Assembly (NCBI RefSeq): GCF_008041935.1
Contig: NZ_VKAC01000001.1
Coordinates: 1-64,000 of the forward strand
From: Quadrisphaera setariae
Lineage (GTDB): Bacteria; Actinomycetota; Actinomycetes; Actinomycetales; Quadrisphaeraceae
Reading direction: 5' to 3'
Length of the DNA stretch: 64,000 nucleotides
A model generated the notes under the pieces. That model searched no databases. It saw nothing but the letters and a program-made list of their open reading frames with translations, and was not told the DNA's origin. The first letter of the stretch is position 1; every line of letters begins with the position of its first letter. This document shows positions 38,975 through 47,136 of this stretch, in pieces. The position numbers and the translations under genes are program-made.

Positions 38975-40759
38975 TCAGCGGTGGGCGTCCAGCGGGACGC
39001 GCCGGTCGGCGTGCCTGCCGAGGTGGTCGGCGTCACCGGTGACGGGCTCGACGGGCGCGGCGTGCTTGCCGTGGTGCGCGGCGTCGTCGTCCTGAGCGGT
39101 CCGGTCACCACCGGCGCTGCCCAGAGGGGCGGTGCCGAGCTGGGCCGTCGCGGTCTCGCCCTCGGCGGGCGCCGGGGCGGCGGCCGGACCGTTGGTGGTC
39201 CGCAGCGCGGTCTCCTTGAAGAAGAGCACGAACAGCAGCGACAGGAGGGCGAACGGGGCCGCCGTGAGGAAGATGTCGGCGATGCCGTCGCCGTAGGCGG
39301 CCTGCACGAGGGTGCGGACCGGCTGCGGGATCTGGGACAGCACCGGCACGCCACCGCTGCCGGCGGCGCCGAGCTGCGAGGGGTCGACGCCCGCCTCGGT
39401 GAGGCTGGACGTCAGGTACCCGGTCACGCGGTGGCCGAGCACCGCTCCCAGCACCGAGACGCCGATGGAGCCGCCGAGGGACCGGGTGAAGGCCACGAAG
39501 GAGCTGGCCGTTCCCATGTCCTGCGGCGCCGTGACGTTCTGCACCGCGAGCACGAGGTTCTGCATCATCATGCCGACGCCCAGGCCCACCAGCGCCATGT
39601 AGACGGCGACCACCCAGTAGTCGGTGTCCCAGGCGATGGTGCCCATGAGGCCGAGCCCCGCGGTGAGCAGCACGCCGCCGGTGACGATCCAGCGCTTCCA
39701 GCGGCCGGTGCGGGAGACCAGCTGCCCGATGACGGTGGAGGACAGGAACAGGCCGGCGATCATCGGCAGGGTGCGCAGGCCGGCGACCGTGGGCGAGTCG
39801 CCGCGGGCCAGCTGGAAGTACTGCGCCAGGAAGATCGTGGCGCCGAACATCGCGACGCCCACGAAGAGGCTGGCGACGGAGGCGAGCACGGTGGTCGAGG
39901 AGCGGAAGAGGTGCAGCGGGATGATCGCGTCCTTGACGCGGCGCTCCACGAGCACCAGCGCGACCAGCAGTGCGATGCCGCCGCCCACCAGGGCGAACGT
40001 CTGCCACGACACCCAGTCGAAGTTCTTGCCCGCCAGCGAGACCCAGATGAGCAGCGACGAGACGCCGGCCGCGAGCAGCGTGGCGCCCCAGTAGTCGATG
40101 TGCACCTCGCGCTTCACCACGGGCAGGTCGAGGGTCTTCTGGATGACGAAGAACGCCGCGACGGCGAAGGGGACGCCCACGAAGAACGTGTAGTGCCACG
40201 ACAGGTGCTCGGTGATGACGCCGCCGATGAGGGGACCGCCGACGGTGGCCAGGGCGAACGTGGCGCCGAGGTAGCCGGAGTACCGGCCGCGCTCGCGCGG
40301 CGCGATCATCGTGGCCAGGACGATCTGCGCGAGCGCGGTGAGGCCGCCGGCGCCGAGGCCCTGGCCGACGCGGGCGGCGATGAGCATCGGGACGTTGACG
40401 GAGAGCCCGGCCACCACCGACGCGATGACGAAGATGACCAGCGAGCTCTGGACGAGCACCTTCTTGGAGAAGATGTCGGCGAGCTTGCCCCAGATGGGCG
40501 TGGACACGGTGGTGGCGAGCAGTGCCGCCACGACCACCCAGGTGTAGCCGGACTCGCCGCCGCCGAGCGCCGGCAGGATCACCGGGAGGGCGTTGGAGAC
40601 GACGGTCGAGCTGAGGATGGCCACGAACATGCCCAGCAGGAGGCCCGAGAGCGCCTCGAGGATCTGCCGGTGGGTCATGTGGACCTGGGCGTCGCCACCG
40701 GCCGGTGCCGTCGGCGGGGATGCTGCTGCGGTGCTCGGGCGTGCTGCGGTGGTGGTCAT
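38975..40759 (-). CDS. DHA2-family MFS multidrug efflux transporter
   Basis: A 594-residue, 14-helix major facilitator of the EmrB/QacA type. It begins LSGLLLGMFVAILSSTVVSNALPVILPAL, with the motif IWGKLADIFSKKVLV between helices 2 and 3 and RVGQGLGAGGLTALAQIVL. A hydrophilic, His/Asp-rich tail of about 70 residues is poorly conserved. The ATG at 40759 overlaps the stop of the upstream MarR gene (ATGA), so both are one operon and the pump is probably MarR-controlled. Confidence 0.93.
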   Translation of the reverse strand: MTTTAARPSTAAASPPTAPAGGDAQVHMTHRQILEALSGLLLGMFVAILSSTVVSNALPVILPALGGGESGYTWVVVAALLATTVSTPIWGKLADIFSKKVLVQSSLVIFVIASVVAGLSVNVPMLIAARVGQGLGAGGLTALAQIVLATMIAPRERGRYSGYLGATFALATVGGPLIGGVITEHLSWHYTFFVGVPFAVAAFFVIQKTLDLPVVKREVHIDYWGATLLAAGVSSLLIWVSLAGKNFDWVSWQTFALVGGGIALLVALVLVERRVKDAIIPLHLFRSSTTVLASVASLFVGVAMFGATIFLAQYFQLARGDSPTVAGLRTLPMIAGLFLSSTVIGQLVSRTGRWKRWIVTGGVLLTAGLGLMGTIAWDTDYWVVAVYMALVGLGVGMMMQNLVLAVQNVTAPQDMGTASSFVAFTRSLGGSIGVSVLGAVLGHRVTGYLTSSLTEAGVDPSQLGAAGSGGVPVLSQIPQPVRTLVQAAYGDGIADIFLTAAPFALLSLLFVLFFKETALRTTNGPAAAPAPAEGETATAQLGTAPLGSAGGDRTAQDDDAAHHGKHAAPVEPVTGDADHLGRHADRRVPLDAHR

Positions 40760-41226
40760 GCGGTCCTCGCGGTGGTGGCGGTGGGGCGTGCGGTCTCGGG
40801 GTGGTGCTGCGGCGCTGCGCTGAGGTCGGCGGTGAGGCGGCCGATCAGCGCGGTGATCTCGGCCAGCTCGGCGTCGTCCCAGTCGACGAGGCGCTCGACG
40901 AGGCGGTCGACCATGCGGTGGCGCTCGTCGCGCAGCAGCGCCCTCCCGGCGTCCGTGACGGACAGCCGCTGCGAGCGGCCGTCGTCGGCGTCGGGGGTGG
41001 ACTCCACCAGGCCGTCGCGCCGCAGGTGGGAGACCTGACGGCTGACGGTCGACAGGTCCAGGCCCATGAGCTCGGCGACCTCCGAGACGCGCACCGGCCC
41101 CGCCGCGGCGACCGCGGCGAGCGCGGACACCGGGGCGAGCCGCGTGTGGCCGACCACGGCGCGCTTGGAGCGCGCCAGCGCCGGGAAGGTGGCGATGAGC
41201 GCGGCGCAGGCGTGGGGACTGGCCAC
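40756..41226 (-). CDS. MarR family transcriptional regulator of the efflux pump
   Basis: A 156-residue winged-helix protein with VSEVAELMGLDLSTVSRQVSHLRRDGLVESTPDADDGRSQ forming the recognition helix and wing. It precedes and overlaps the MFS gene. GAGGAGG lies 4 bases before the GTG start at 41226. Inverted repeats in the upstream region probably mediate autorepression. The inducing drug or phenolic ligand is unknown. Confidence 0.92.
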   Translation of the reverse strand: MASPHACAALIATFPALARSKRAVVGHTRLAPVSALAAVAAAGPVRVSEVAELMGLDLSTVSRQVSHLRRDGLVESTPDADDGRSQRLSVTDAGRALLRDERHRMVDRLVERLVDWDDAELAEITALIGRLTADLSAAPQHHPETARPTATTARTA

Positions 41227-41240
41227 GGGACCTCCTCAAA

Positions 41241-41289
41241 GAAGTTTGCTGAAGCAACTGTATGTGTAGTGCTTGCAGCAGGCAACTTC
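41241..41289. promoter_or_regulatory. Two MarR-type inverted repeats
   Basis: TTGCT-GA-AGCAA (41246-41257) and TTGC-n5-GCAA (41273-41285) are enclosed by outer GAAGTT and AACTTC arms. The sites lie just upstream of the MarR-MFS operon and are likely operators. Confidence 0.5.
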
Positions 41290-41343
41290 ATTCCCAGCAG
41301 AGTGGGGAACATGCGCCCAGGTCCACCACAGATCCAACGGGGT

Positions 41344-41388
41344 TCCGCATGTGCGGCTGGTGGGCGGCCCTCTGTCCGCATCTGCGGA
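41344..41388. promoter_or_regulatory. Tandem operators for the molybdate operon
   Basis: TCCGCA-nn-TGCGG occurs twice, at 41344-41357 (TG spacer) and 41375-41388 (TC spacer), starting 31 bases apart, close to three helical turns. The downstream copy abuts the -10 box. The HTH-TOBE protein encoded next is the obvious candidate ligand. Confidence 0.65.
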
Positions 41389-41394
41389 TACATT
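41389..41394 (+). promoter_or_regulatory. -10 hexamer TACATT, leaderless promoter of the mod operon
   Basis: TACATT, GGTCGG, then the GTG at 41401. The operator immediately upstream would block this promoter. Confidence 0.5.
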
Positions 41395-41400
41395 GGTCGG

Positions 41401-41805
41401 GTGCTCTACTCCGTCCGCGAGGCCGCCGCGCTCCTCGGCGTCAGCGACGACACGGTGCGCCGCTGGATCGAGTCCGGAGCGCTCACCGCGCGCTCAGGTC
41501 CGGCCGGCCGGGCCTCGGTGGACGGCGCGGAGCTGGCCGCCTTCGCCCGCGACCACGCCGGCCCCACCCCGGCCGACCCCTCGGGCGTCGCCAGGTCGGC
41601 CCGCAACCGCTTCGTGGGGCTCGTGACCTCCGTGGTCGCGGACGGCGTCATGGCCCAGGTCGAGATGCAGTGCGGGCCGCACCGCGTCACCTCGCTCATG
41701 AGCGCCGACGCCGCTCGCGAGCTGCACCTCGAGCCCGGTCGCACGGCCGTGGCGGTGGTCAAGGCGACCACCGTCATCGTCGAGACCCCCGGCGGCACCT
41801 CGTGA
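41401..41805 (+). CDS. HTH-TOBE molybdate-responsive regulator (ModE substitute)
   Basis: A 134-residue fusion. Residues 1-50 are a MerR/excisionase-like helix-turn-helix ([21 protein letters not shown], then a wing [14 protein letters not shown]). Residues 68-134 are a Mop/TOBE domain ([22 protein letters not shown], then ALEPG-like [22 protein letters not shown]). TOBE domains bind molybdate or tungstate. It overlaps modA by 4 bases and is preceded by two dyads, so it is probably the operon's own molybdate sensor. The start is fixed by the leaderless promoter. Confidence 0.88.
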   Translation: MLYSVREAAALLGVSDDTVRRWIESGALTARSGPAGRASVDGAELAAFARDHAGPTPADPSGVARSARNRFVGLVTSVVADGVMAQVEMQCGPHRVTSLMSADAARELHLEPGRTAVAVVKATTVIVETPGGTS

Positions 41806-42614
41806 GGCGCGCCCAGCTCCTGGCCGCGGCCGTCGCGGGCGGCGCCGCCCTCCTGCTCGCCGGCTGCGCCTCCGGCACGCCGACCGGCTCGGCGTCGAGC
41901 ACGACGACGAGCGCGGGGGCGGCGTCGTCCTCAGCACCCACGGGGACGCTCACCGTGTTCGCCGCCGCCTCGCTGAAGGGCACGTTCACCGAGATCGGGA
42001 CGCAGTTCGAGGCGGAGCACCCCGGCGTGACGGTGGCGTTCAGCTTCGCCGGGTCGTCGGACCTCGTCACGCAGGTCCAGAACGGCGCCCCGGCAGACGT
42101 CTTCGCCTCCGCCGACCAGGCGAACATGACCAGGGTCGTCGACGCCGGCCTCACGGCGCAGCCGCCGGTGGCCTTCGCCACCAACGTGCTCACCATCGTC
42201 ACGCCGCCGGGCAACCCGAAGGGCGTCGCCTCGTTCGCGGACCTCGCCGAGCCCGGCACCGCCGTGGTGGTCTGCGCCCCGCAGGTCCCGTGCGGCGCGG
42301 CCGCCGAGCGGGTCGAGAGGGCCACGGGGGTCGCGCTCGCGCCGGTGAGCGAGGAGAGCTCCGTCACCGACGTGCTCACCAAGGTCGAGTCCGGAGAGGC
42401 CGACGCCGGGCTCGTCTACGCCACCGACGCCCGCGGCGCGCAGGGGAAGGTCACGGACGTGCCCTTCCCCGAGAGCAGCGGTGTCGTCAACACCTACCCG
42501 GTCGCCCCGCTCACCGGCGCCGCCCAGCCGGAGCTGGCCGCGGAGTTCGCCCAGTACGTGGTCGGTGCGCAGGGGCGGGCCGTCCTGCGGGCCGCTGGGT
42601 TCGGGGCGCCCTGA
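41802..42614 (+). CDS. modA: Molybdate ABC transporter substrate-binding lipoprotein
   Basis: A 270-residue exported protein. [13 protein letters not shown] is the lipobox with a Ser/Thr-rich linker after it. The periplasmic-binding fold shows [66 protein letters not shown] and YPVAPLTGA, all ModA hallmarks. It captures molybdate for ModBC. The GTG overlaps the regulator stop. Confidence 0.95.
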   Translation: MRRAQLLAAAVAGGAALLLAGCASGTPTGSASSTTTSAGAASSSAPTGTLTVFAAASLKGTFTEIGTQFEAEHPGVTVAFSFAGSSDLVTQVQNGAPADVFASADQANMTRVVDAGLTAQPPVAFATNVLTIVTPPGNPKGVASFADLAEPGTAVVVCAPQVPCGAAAERVERATGVALAPVSEESSVTDVLTKVESGEADAGLVYATDARGAQGKVTDVPFPESSGVVNTYPVAPLTGAAQPELAAEFAQYVVGAQGRAVLRAAGFGAP

Positions 42615-43435
42615 GCCAGACCCGGCCGCGGCTCCGGCCCGGGGGCCGACCCCGGGCGCGGGTGGGTCTTCCGACCTGGGCGTTCGCCCCCGCGGCCCTC
42701 GGAGCGGCGTTCGTGGTGCTGCCGCTCGTCGCCGTCGTCACCAAGGTCGACTGGGCGGCCTTCCCGGCCCTGGTCACCTCCGAGGCGTCGCTGGCGGCGC
42801 TGCGGCTGTCCCTGCTGACGGCCACCTGCAGCACCGCCGTGTGCCTCCTCCTGGGCGTGCCCGTGGCGCTGGTGCTGGCGCGGTGCTCCTTCCCGGGGCT
42901 GCGGCTGCTGCGGTCCCTCGTGCTCGTCCCGCTGGTGCTGCCGCCCGTGGTCGGCGGCATCGCCCTGCTCTACACCTTCGGCCGGCAGGGACTGCTGGGC
43001 TCGTCGCTGGAGGTGCTCGGGCTGCGGATCGCGTTCTCCACGGCGGCGGTGGTCATCGCGCAGTCGTTCGTGGCGATGCCCTTCCTCGTGCTGTCGCTGG
43101 AGGGCGCCCTGCGGGCACGGGGGACCGGGTACGAGCAGGTGGCCGCGACGCTCGGCGCCTCCCCGTCCGCCGTGCTGGGCCGCGTCACGCTGCCACTGGT
43201 GCTGCCGGGTCTGGCGTCGGGGACGGTGCTCTCCTTTGCGCGCTCGCTGGGGGAGTTCGGCGCCACGCTGACCTTCGCCGGCAGCCTGCAGGGCGTCACC
43301 CGCACCCTGCCCCTGGAGGTCTACCTGCAGCGCGAGAGCGACGCACGCGCCGCCGTCGCGCTCTCCCTCGTGCTCGTCGTGGTGGCGGTGGTCGTCATCG
43401 TCGTGGCGCGCGGCCGCCGGGACGGGGGGCTGTGA
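42611..43435 (+). CDS. modB: Molybdate ABC transporter permease
   Basis: A membrane permease with five to six helices and the EAA loop [31 protein letters not shown] that contacts Mod[16 protein letters not shown] follows. The start is uncertain: a CTG at 42611 would overlap modA as CTGA and give 274 residues. A GTG at 42662 would give 257 residues but leave a gap. I favour 42611 because every other junction in this operon overlaps by 4 bases. Confidence 0.92.
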   Translation: MSQTRPRLRPGGRPRARVGLPTWAFAPAALGAAFVVLPLVAVVTKVDWAAFPALVTSEASLAALRLSLLTATCSTAVCLLLGVPVALVLARCSFPGLRLLRSLVLVPLVLPPVVGGIALLYTFGRQGLLGSSLEVLGLRIAFSTAAVVIAQSFVAMPFLVLSLEGALRARGTGYEQVAATLGASPSAVLGRVTLPLVLPGLASGTVLSFARSLGEFGATLTFAGSLQGVTRTLPLEVYLQRESDARAAVALSLVLVVVAVVVIVVARGRRDGGL

Positions 43436-44619
43436 GCGCCCCGGCCGCGGGGGCCGGCGGCGGGCTGCTGGTCGACGCCGTCGTCGCGGACCGCCGCGTC
43501 AGCGCACGGGTGCGCGTCCCCCCCGGCGAGGTGGTGGCGCTCCTGGGAGCCAACGGAGCCGGCAAGTCGACGCTGCTCGGCGTGGCCGCGGGCCTGCTGC
43601 GCCCCGACCGGGGGCGCGTGGAGCTGGACGGCCGGGTGCTGCTGTCGGTCGGTACGTCCGGTCCCGACGACACCTCCGCTGCAGCAGGCGCTCCCGGCGG
43701 GCCCGTCGACGTGCCACCCCACCGGCGGGGCGTCGCGCTGCTCGCCCAGGAGGCCCTGCTCTTCCCCCACCTGTCGGTGCTCGACAACGTCGCCTTCGGG
43801 CCCCGGGCCGCCGGAGCGGGCCGCCGCGCCGCCCGCCAGAGCGCACAGCGCTGGCTCGAGCGCGTCGACGTCGCGCACCTCGCCGACCGGCGTCCCGGCC
43901 AGCTGAGCGGCGGGCAGGCCCAGCGGGTGGCCGTGGCCCGGGCTCTCGCCGCTCAGCCCCGCGCGCTGCTGCTCGACGAGCCGATGGCGGCCCTGGACGT
44001 CGCCGCCGCGCCGGAGGTGCGGCAGCTGCTGCGCCGCGTGCTGTCAGCCCCTCCGACGGGTTCGGCGCCGCCGGTGCTCCTCGTGACCCACGACCCCCTC
44101 GACGCGCTCGCCCTCGCCGACCGCGCCGTGGTGCTGGACGCGGGCCGCGTGGTGGAGGAGGGGCCGGTCCGCGAGGTGCTCGCCCAGCCGCGCAGCGCCT
44201 TCGCCGCCCGCCTGGCGGGGCTGGACCTCCTCGCGGGCACGGCTGCCTCCGGCGGTCTGCTCACCGCGGCCGGGCACCCGGTCGCGGGTGTGCTCGACCC
44301 CGGGTGCCGTCCCGGCGAGCCCGCGGTGGCCGTGTTCTCGCCCGCCGCCGTGGCCGTGCACCGGGACCACCCCGCGCCGGGGGCCTCGAGCCCTCGCAAC
44401 GCGCTGGCCGTGACGGTGACGGCCGTCGAGCCCCGCGGCGCGCTCGTGCGGGTGCGCGCCCGTCTGGAGGCGGGCGCGGCGGAAGCCCTCGAGGCGGGCC
44501 CGGTCCTCGCCGCCGACGTCACCGCCGCGTCCGCGGCCGACCTCGACCTCGTGCCGGGTGCGCGGGTGTGGTTCGCGGTGAAGGCGGCCGAGGTGGCCGT
44601 GCACGCGGCCCGTCGCTGA
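43432..44619 (+). CDS. modC: Molybdate ABC transporter ATP-binding protein
   Basis: A 395-residue ATPase. The Walker A is GANGAGKS at 39-46, the signature [15 protein letters not shown] and the Walker B/D-loop [12 protein letters not shown] follow, and the switch histidine is in [15 protein letters not shown]. The C-terminal third is a TOBE/Mop-like domain ([20 protein letters not shown]). It powers molybdate import with ModB. It overlaps modB by 4 bases and converges on the epimerase gene 13 bases away. Confidence 0.95.
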   Translation: MSAPAAGAGGGLLVDAVVADRRVSARVRVPPGEVVALLGANGAGKSTLLGVAAGLLRPDRGRVELDGRVLLSVGTSGPDDTSAAAGAPGGPVDVPPHRRGVALLAQEALLFPHLSVLDNVAFGPRAAGAGRRAARQSAQRWLERVDVAHLADRRPGQLSGGQAQRVAVARALAAQPRALLLDEPMAALDVAAAPEVRQLLRRVLSAPPTGSAPPVLLVTHDPLDALALADRAVVLDAGRVVEEGPVREVLAQPRSAFAARLAGLDLLAGTAASGGLLTAAGHPVAGVLDPGCRPGEPAVAVFSPAAVAVHRDHPAPGASSPRNALAVTVTAVEPRGALVRVRARLEAGAAEALEAGPVLAADVTAASAADLDLVPGARVWFAVKAAEVAVHAARR

Positions 44620-44632
44620 CTCCGCTGACCGG

Positions 44633-45409
44633 TCAGGGGAGCGGCTCGCCGGCCCAGGCGTCGTCGAGGGGCCGGTAGCCGAGCACCCGCTGCGTGGTGG
44701 AGACGTCGGCCTTGCGGTAGCGCCCCGCCGATGTGCCGTTGACCACCACGAAGCCCGCCCCGTGTCCCACGGGCCCACCGTCGACCTCGCGCAGGTCCGA
44801 CTCCACCGAGGCGCGCAGCAGCTCGGCGGCGTCGCGCACCGACAGCCACGCCGCCAGCTCGCGCGGGGTCGTCCCCGGCCACGGTGGGCGCTGCTCGTTG
44901 AAGTACCCGATCCGCAGGGCCACCACGGAGGTGCCGCTCGTGGCCGCCACCCACGAGCCCACCAGCTCGGCCCAGCCCTTGGTGGCGCCGTAGAGGTTCG
45001 CCGGTCGCGGCGGGTCCTCGCTGCGGACCTGGTGCTCGGCGACGGGCGCCGAGACCGCCTGCAGGCTGCTGCACACCACGAGCCGCCCCACTCCGGCGGC
45101 CACGGCCGCTGCGGCGACGGCGTGCGTCCCGATGACGTTGGCGGGCAGCAGCTGCTCCCACGTCGCCGCGGGATCGGGCACGCCGGCCAGGTGGATGACG
45201 GCGTCAGCGCCCTCGAAGGCCGCGGCGCACGCGGCCTCGTCGGTGACGTCCAGCGCCTCCACGGCCAGCCCGCTGCCGGGCAGCTGGCCGGCGCGCAGGT
45301 CCGTCAGCCGCAGCCGCCAGCCGGCGGGCAGCAGGGGAGCCGCCGACCTCCCGATGCGACCGGCGGCACCGGTGACGACGACGAGGGGAGCACCGCTGGC
45401 GGAAGGCAC
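44633..45409 (-). CDS. NAD-dependent epimerase/dehydratase (uronate dehydrogenase-like)
   Basis: A 258-residue extended SDR. The nucleotide loop is VVTGAAGRIGRSAAPLLP, then VIHLAGVPDP, VCSSLQAVS, and the catalytic NLYGATKGWAELVG (YxxxK). The fold and VPD/SSLQAVS segments resemble uronate dehydrogenases, but the specific sugar is not certain. TAGCGT-N6 before the GTG predicts a leaderless mRNA. Confidence 0.82.
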   Translation of the reverse strand: MPSASGAPLVVVTGAAGRIGRSAAPLLPAGWRLRLTDLRAGQLPGSGLAVEALDVTDEAACAAAFEGADAVIHLAGVPDPAATWEQLLPANVIGTHAVAAAAVAAGVGRLVVCSSLQAVSAPVAEHQVRSEDPPRPANLYGATKGWAELVGSWVAATSGTSVVALRIGYFNEQRPPWPGTTPRELAAWLSVRDAAELLRASVESDLREVDGGPVGHGAGFVVVNGTSAGRYRKADVSTTQRVLGYRPLDDAWAGEPLP

Positions 45410-45415
45410 GTGCCG

Positions 45416-45421
45416 ACGCTA
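45416..45421 (-). promoter_or_regulatory. -10 hexamer TAGCGT, leaderless promoter
   Basis: On the minus strand TAGCGT is followed by 6 bases and the GTG at 45409. Confidence 0.45.
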
Positions 45422-45444
45422 CCGACGGCCGCACACTGGGCGGC

Positions 45445-46815
45445 GTGGTGAGCACCCCCGCCCAGATCCACCAGCCCCGGGCGCGCCGGAGGCGCAGCGG
45501 GCGCGTCCACCCCGCGTGGGGCGTGGCGGCCGTCGCCTTCGTGGCGCTGGTCGGGGCCGCGGGGTTCCGGGCGGCCCCCGGCGTGCTCATGGTCCCGCTG
45601 CACGACGAGCTGGGCTGGTCCACCTCGCTGGTGTCGCTGGCCGTCAGCGTCAACCTCGTGCTCTTCGGGCTCACCGCACCCTTCGCTGCGGCGCTCATGG
45701 AGCGCTTCGGCATGCGCCGGGTCGTCGCGTGCGCGCTGCTGCTCATCGCGACCGGTGCCGCCCTGTCTTCGCGGGCGCAGGCCGCCTGGCAGCTGCTGCC
45801 CACGTGGGGCCTGCTCATCGGGCTGGGCACCGGGTCGATGGCGCTGGTGTTCGCGGCCACCGTGGCCGACCGGTGGTTCGTGCGGCGCCGGGGCCTCGTC
45901 ATCGGGGTGCTCACCGCCGGCAGCGCCACCGGCCAGCTCTCCCTGCTGCCCGTCGTCGCCGTCACCTCCGACGCGCTGGGGTGGCGGACCGCCCTGCTCG
46001 TGGTGGCGGGCGCTGCGCTCGCCGTCGTCCCCCTGGTCCTGGCGCTCCTGCGCGACCGTCCGCTCGACCTCGGAGTGCTGCCCTACGGCGCCGAGCCGCG
46101 GCCGGACGAGGGGGCCGAGGCCTCCTCGCCGCTGGAGGCGGCCTCTCCCCGCGTCGCCCCGGCGCAGGCGCCCGCGGCCCGGGGAGGGGCGGCCGGCCGC
46201 GCTCTGGCGGCCCTGCGCACGGCGAGCCGGCGCCCGGCCTTCTGGGGCCTGGCGGGTGCCTTCGCCATCTGCGGCGCCACCACCAACGGGCTGGTGGGCG
46301 TGCACTTCGTGCCCTCAGCGCACGACCACGGCATGGCGACGACCACCGCCGCCGGGCTCCTCGCCGTCGTCGGGATCTTCGACATCGCCGGGACCATCGC
46401 GTCGGGCTACCTCACCGACCGGGTGGACCCGCGGCTGCTCCTGCTCGCCTACTACGCCTTCCGCGGCGTGGGGCTGCTCGTGCTCCCGTCGCTGCTCGGG
46501 CCGTCGGTGCACCCCAGCATGCTGCTGTTCGTCGTGGTGTACGGGTTCGACTGGGTGGCCACCGTGCCCCCGACGGCCGTCCTCTGCCGGGAGCTGTTCG
46601 GCTCCGCCGGCACCGTGGTCTTCGGGTGGGTGTTCGCCTCCCACCAGGTCGGTGCTGCGGTCGCCGCGGGCGCGGCAGGGGTGCTGCGCGAGCAGACCGG
46701 CACCTACACCGCGGCGTGGCTGGGCGGTGCGGCCCTGTGCGCCGTCGCCGCCGTCCTGTCCGTGTCCCTGCGGCGCGCCCCGCGCCAGGAGGCGCCCGCT
46801 CCGACGTCGCCCTGA
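45445..46815 (+). CDS. MFS transporter
   Basis: A 456-residue major facilitator with about 12 helices. HPAWGVAAVAFVALVGAAGFRAAPGVLMVPL opens the first half. FAAALMERFGMRRVV is the loop 2-3 motif, and RWFVRRRGLVIGVLTAGSATGQL is typical of monocarboxylate/OFA-like carriers. A central hydrophilic linker of about 50 residues joins the halves. The substrate is unknown. Starts at 45445 and 45448 (both GTG) are possible. Three hairpin repeats follow its stop. Confidence 0.88.
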   Translation: MVSTPAQIHQPRARRRRSGRVHPAWGVAAVAFVALVGAAGFRAAPGVLMVPLHDELGWSTSLVSLAVSVNLVLFGLTAPFAAALMERFGMRRVVACALLLIATGAALSSRAQAAWQLLPTWGLLIGLGTGSMALVFAATVADRWFVRRRGLVIGVLTAGSATGQLSLLPVVAVTSDALGWRTALLVVAGAALAVVPLVLALLRDRPLDLGVLPYGAEPRPDEGAEASSPLEAASPRVAPAQAPAARGGAAGRALAALRTASRRPAFWGLAGAFAICGATTNGLVGVHFVPSAHDHGMATTTAAGLLAVVGIFDIAGTIASGYLTDRVDPRLLLLAYYAFRGVGLLVLPSLLGPSVHPSMLLFVVVYGFDWVATVPPTAVLCRELFGSAGTVVFGWVFASHQVGAAVAAGAAGVLREQTGTYTAAWLGGAALCAVAAVLSVSLRRAPRQEAPAPTSP

Positions 46816-46828
46816 CCCCCGGACTCCT

Positions 46829-46935
46829 CGCAGCCGAGCACCCGCTTGCGGTCCAGGTGGCGTGACAACCGCAGCCGAGCGTCCGCTTGCGGTTCTGCTC
46901 CCCTCCAGACCGCAGCCGGGTCTCCGGCTGCGGTC
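46829..46935. repeat. Three tandem hairpin repeats at a convergent gene end
   Basis: Three copies of a GCAGCC...GCGGT unit at 46829-46852, 46868-46893 and 46908-46935. The last is a perfect 12-base-pair hairpin (GACCGCAGCCGG/CCGGCTGCGGTC) with a GTCT loop and probably acts as terminator. Copies 1 and 2 share GCAGCCGAGCnnCCGCTTGCGGT. Confidence 0.6.
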
Positions 46936-46947
46936 CGGGGAACGGCC

Positions 46948-47136
46948 TCAGCAGCAGCGGGCGCCGGGGCTCGCCGCCTTCGCGTCGGTGCGCTCCCGCT
47001 CGAACTGGCGCCGGCTCACCGGGGTGTGCCCGTGCTCGCGGCAGTGCTCGAGGTAGGCGTCCCAGCGGGCGGTGCCGCCGATCTCCCGCAGGTACCAGCG
47101 CACCCCCGCCACGACGTCCGCCAGGCGCGACCTCAC
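46948..47136 (-). CDS. YbdD/YjiX-family small protein linked to CstA
   Basis: A 62-residue protein of the family encoded beside cstA. DVVAGVRWYLREIGGTARWDAYLEHCREHGHTPVSRRQFERER is the conserved core, and it ends in a CC pair. Its GTG overlaps the CstA stop (GTGA), so both are co-translated. The role is believed to be in peptide/pyruvate uptake with CstA, but is not well defined. Confidence 0.87.
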   Translation of the reverse strand: MRSRLADVVAGVRWYLREIGGTARWDAYLEHCREHGHTPVSRRQFERERTDAKAASPGARCC

